DNA from: Acidimicrobiia bacterium
Lineage (GTDB): Bacteria; Actinomycetota; Acidimicrobiia; IMCC26256; JAGNEX01
Length of the DNA stretch: 64,000 nucleotides
Assembly (NCBI GenBank): GCA_020637365.1
Contig: JACJWE010000001.1
Location: 124,001 to 188,000 of the forward strand
Reading direction: 5' to 3'
Under the pieces are notes generated by a model that had not been told where the DNA came from, did not search any database, and saw only the letters and a program-made list of their open reading frames with translations. Below, one piece after another: positions 62,085 through 64,000 of the stretch (its first letter is position 1; every line of letters starts with the position of its first letter). A program made the translations under genes and the position numbers.

Positions 62085-63020
62085 TCAGGAGGGGAGCATG
62101 ATGAACTCGGCGTCTGACCAGCAGAGACCGTCTTTGACGAGGGAGTCGACTAAACGGCCAGCGGTGAGGTCGTCGCGCCCCATCAACCGAGCGGCATCAG
62201 ATCGCAGGACAGGCGCACTGTTGAGAGCTTTCATCAGGCGTCCGCGCGCTTGTCGATCGCTTCCCTCGAAGGGCGCTTGGCGGACACTGACTCCGGCGGA
62301 ACCCGTCGCTGGGTCCGGTGAGCCAGCGGGTGCATTTGACCAGCGGCAGGTTGACCTGAGCGGACACTGCGAGCACAGTGGAACTGGGCGACAAAAGGCA
62401 GCGCCCAGGTCCATGAGCGATTGGTTCCAATCCCAGGACCGTCCCATGGGTAGGTAGTCGTCGGCTAGGCGCTGTACCTGGCGAGGTGTCAACCGACTGC
62501 TGGTCAGTCGGGCGAAGATGCGGGCAATGTTGGTATCGACCACAGCGGCATCCTGCTCGAACGCGAAAACGAGCACGGCGCGAGCGGTGTACGGGCCAAC
62601 GCCCGGCAATGCCATGAGCTCGTCGAGATCCTGGGGGAAGCGCCCACGCTCGTTCAGCTGGTCCGCGATCATGCGAGCGGCGTTGTGCAGATTGCGTGCC
62701 CGGCGCGGATAGCCCAGCCCCTGCCAGAGCCGAAGAACGTCTGCGAGAGGAGCATGCGCGCAGCTCGCAGCGGTCGGAAAACGGTCGAGGAATGCCCGCC
62801 ATTTAGGGATCACTCGATCGACTTGGGTCTGTTGCAGCATGACCTCGCTGACGAGGATCTCCCAAGGGTCCCGGGTTTGGCGCCATGGCAGCTGTCGCAA
62901 TCGCGGCACACCCCAGTCGAGAACCGCAGTCACACGTTCGGCGCGTTCCGACGCGCCCGTTCGTTGTAGGTCGGGGTGCGATGGATCGTGTCGATGCGGT
63001 TTGAATTTGGTGTCGGTCAC
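62085..63020 (-). CDS. mutY: A/G-specific adenine glycosylase
   Basis: MutY removes adenine opposite 8-oxoguanine. The 311-residue protein has the catalytic Glu in SEVMLQQTQV, the helix-hairpin-helix LPGVGPYTARAV, the catalytic Asp in VVDTNIARIF, and the 4Fe-4S cysteines in CRPVPLCSQCPLRSTC. The C-terminal NUDIX-like domain is absent; a winged-helix-like region (RGRLMKALNSAPVLRSDAAR) takes its place, as is usual in actinobacterial MutY. The GTG at 63020 overlaps the upstream acetyltransferase stop codon as GTGA. Confidence 0.95.
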   Translation of the reverse strand: MTDTKFKPHRHDPSHPDLQRTGASERAERVTAVLDWGVPRLRQLPWRQTRDPWEILVSEVMLQQTQVDRVIPKWRAFLDRFPTAASCAHAPLADVLRLWQGLGYPRRARNLHNAARMIADQLNERGRFPQDLDELMALPGVGPYTARAVLVFAFEQDAAVVDTNIARIFARLTSSRLTPRQVQRLADDYLPMGRSWDWNQSLMDLGAAFCRPVPLCSQCPLRSTCRWSNAPAGSPDPATGSAGVSVRQAPFEGSDRQARGRLMKALNSAPVLRSDAARLMGRDDLTAGRLVDSLVKDGLCWSDAEFIMLPS

Positions 63021-64000
63021 GTCGACGTCTCATGCCGGGTGACCGGGTGGGGCGCAGTGGAGTTGTCTGGGGAAGGAGCGCTGGAGGTCAAACCCAGGTT
63101 CGTCGCGGTGAAGATCTTGGTGACCGATTCGCCAAGGGCCGCGGCTGTGGCACCGTCGACCAGCCGGTCGCAGGCGGCCACATCGACCAGTGTTTCCACC
63201 ACCCCGGGCTCGACGGGTTCCCATATGGCGCCGACCTTGTCGAGCACAGCGCGCATCGCCGCGTTATCGGTCAATACCTCAGCTCTGAGGCGCGTGATGC
63301 CAGCGGTCCGCGCTGCGACGGCCAATGCGCCCAGCATCGCTGTGCCAAGTCCGCGTCCGTGCAGCTCGTCGGCGACGGCGAACGCGACTTCGGCGATCGT
63401 GCGGTCCGAACGTTCGCGGTTGTAACGGGCTACCGCGACGCCTTGACCGGAATCGGGTGACATCACCGCCCAAGCGAAATGGTCGATGTAGTCGAGTGCC
63501 AGCAGGCGGTCGACGATCCTGTCGCTGGGCTGGCCTCCTGTAAAGAAGCGCCTATACAGCGACCTGTTCGAGAGAGCTTTCAAACCGGCGACAAAAGCGT
63601 CGCGGTCTCGGGGAACGAGGGGGCGGAACGCAAAGGCCGAGTCGCGGGTGGCGACCAGCACCGGTTCGGTGTCCTCGGCGAGGCGGGTGGTGATCAACAA
63701 CTGCATCCGGTCCAGGACCCCAGGTGTTTCGATCAGGGCGACAAGTTGTGTGCGGTCGCCGAGCAGCACCTCGCCAGGCTGTCGACAGATGACGGTCGCG
63801 ACCCGTGGTCGTTGTCGCAGGACGCCCATCTCGCCGAGAATCGAACCCGGTCCCACCAACGCCCATGATCGCTGGACGGCATCATCGGTCCGGACGATCT
63901 CAAACTGACCGCCGTTGACCAGGGCAAACGTCGTCGCGCCGTCACCCTGGGTAAACAGCACTTCTTCCTCTGCGTACTTCCGTTGCTCTAACGATGCGAC
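63017..64000 (-). CDS. Cyclic-nucleotide-binding GNAT acetyltransferase (Pat-like), 5' end outside window
   Basis: The open frame continues to the window edge on the minus strand, so the gene starts outside. Visible are the end of a cyclic-nucleotide-binding domain (QRKYAEEEVLFTQGDGATTF, GEMGVLRQRPRVATV) and a C-terminal GNAT domain (FAVADELHGRGLGTAMLGAL, with the acetyl-CoA motif R-G-L-G-T). This fusion is the architecture of mycobacterial cAMP-dependent protein lysine acetyltransferase (Pat, Rv0998/MSMEG_5458), which acetylates acyl-CoA synthetases. RRFFTGGQPSD is a family-like segment. It overlaps mutY by 4 bases. The assignment is by domain order. Confidence 0.85.
   Translation of the reverse strand, partial: VASLEQRKYAEEEVLFTQGDGATTFALVNGGQFEIVRTDDAVQRSWALVGPGSILGEMGVLRQRPRVATVICRQPGEVLLGDRTQLVALIETPGVLDRMQLLITTRLAEDTEPVLVATRDSAFAFRPLVPRDRDAFVAGLKALSNRSLYRRFFTGGQPSDRIVDRLLALDYIDHFAWAVMSPDSGQGVAVARYNRERSDRTIAEVAFAVADELHGRGLGTAMLGALAVAARTAGITRLRAEVLTDNAAMRAVLDKVGAIWEPVEPGVVETLVDVAACDRLVDGATAAALGESVTKIFTATNLGLTSSAPSPDNSTAPHPVTRHETST

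Noticed and set aside
1..64000. CRISPR arrays, insertion sequences, prophage or toxin-antitoxin modules
   Set aside because: No spaced repeat array, transposase, integrase, phage structural gene or terminal inverted repeat pair was seen in either strand.

Overview
The window is a 64 kb piece of a chromosome from a high-GC Gram-positive bacterium. I place it in Actinomycetota, most likely class Acidimicrobiia, from gene content and order: pnp-M16 peptidase-dapB, rnj-ftsK-rimO-pgsA-cinA-recA, miaB-miaA-dapF-hflX, a DUF3097 protein, class II ribonucleotide reductase, actinobacterial LexA operators, TAnnnT promoters and a class E sortase signal. The class assignment is inference; the phylum is well supported. 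No phage, insertion sequence, CRISPR array or rRNA was seen.

Layout. 1-3.6 kb: end of pnp, an M16 peptidase and dapB. 3.6-10.9 kb: a branched-chain-type ABC importer (livF, livG, livH, livM, livK) with an acyl-CoA ligase inside the operon. 11-16 kb: a membrane-anchored VWA protein, two TetR regulators and a ferritin-like diiron protein. 16-31 kb: RNase J, FtsK, RimO, PgsA, CinA, RecA, MiaB, MiaA, DapF and HflX, with a lipoprotein where recX is often found. 31-35 kb: the succinylase branch of lysine/diaminopimelate synthesis (DapC, DapD, DapE). 35-40 kb: lexA, a divergent small membrane protein, NrdJ, a YgjP-type metallopeptidase and MscL. 40.6-48.5 kb: a Pel-like exopolysaccharide locus, with a minus-strand operon (coiled-coil protein, deacetylase lipoprotein, PelF-like glycosyltransferase, polytopic membrane protein) divergent from a polygalactosaminidase lipoprotein and DUF3097. 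48.6-61 kb: secreted and surface proteins mixed with ctaA, rnhA, dut, proS and three tRNA genes (Gly, Cys, Val), each followed by a strong terminator. 61-64 kb: a deazaflavin-type nitroreductase, a small membrane protein, mutY and a cyclic-nucleotide-gated acetyltransferase cut by the window edge.

How the genes work together. recA and lexA both carry LexA-box promoters, and the lexA box is shared with a small C-terminally anchored membrane protein. This outlines an SOS circuit with a possible non-canonical division inhibitor. Five lysine/DAP genes (dapB, C, D, E, F) lie in three places. The Pel-like locus has the parts to make, deacetylate and cut a galactosamine-rich polymer, but the hydrolase and deacetylase that are fused in PelA are separate proteins.

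Data quality. Six genes (fadD-like, livH, the deacetylase, an SdrD-like surface protein, proS, ddn-like) read through only if one to four single- or double-base indels are corrected, many in short homopolymers. Because proS is normally essential and single-copy, I read these as sequence errors rather than pseudogenes; their coordinates are given end to end.
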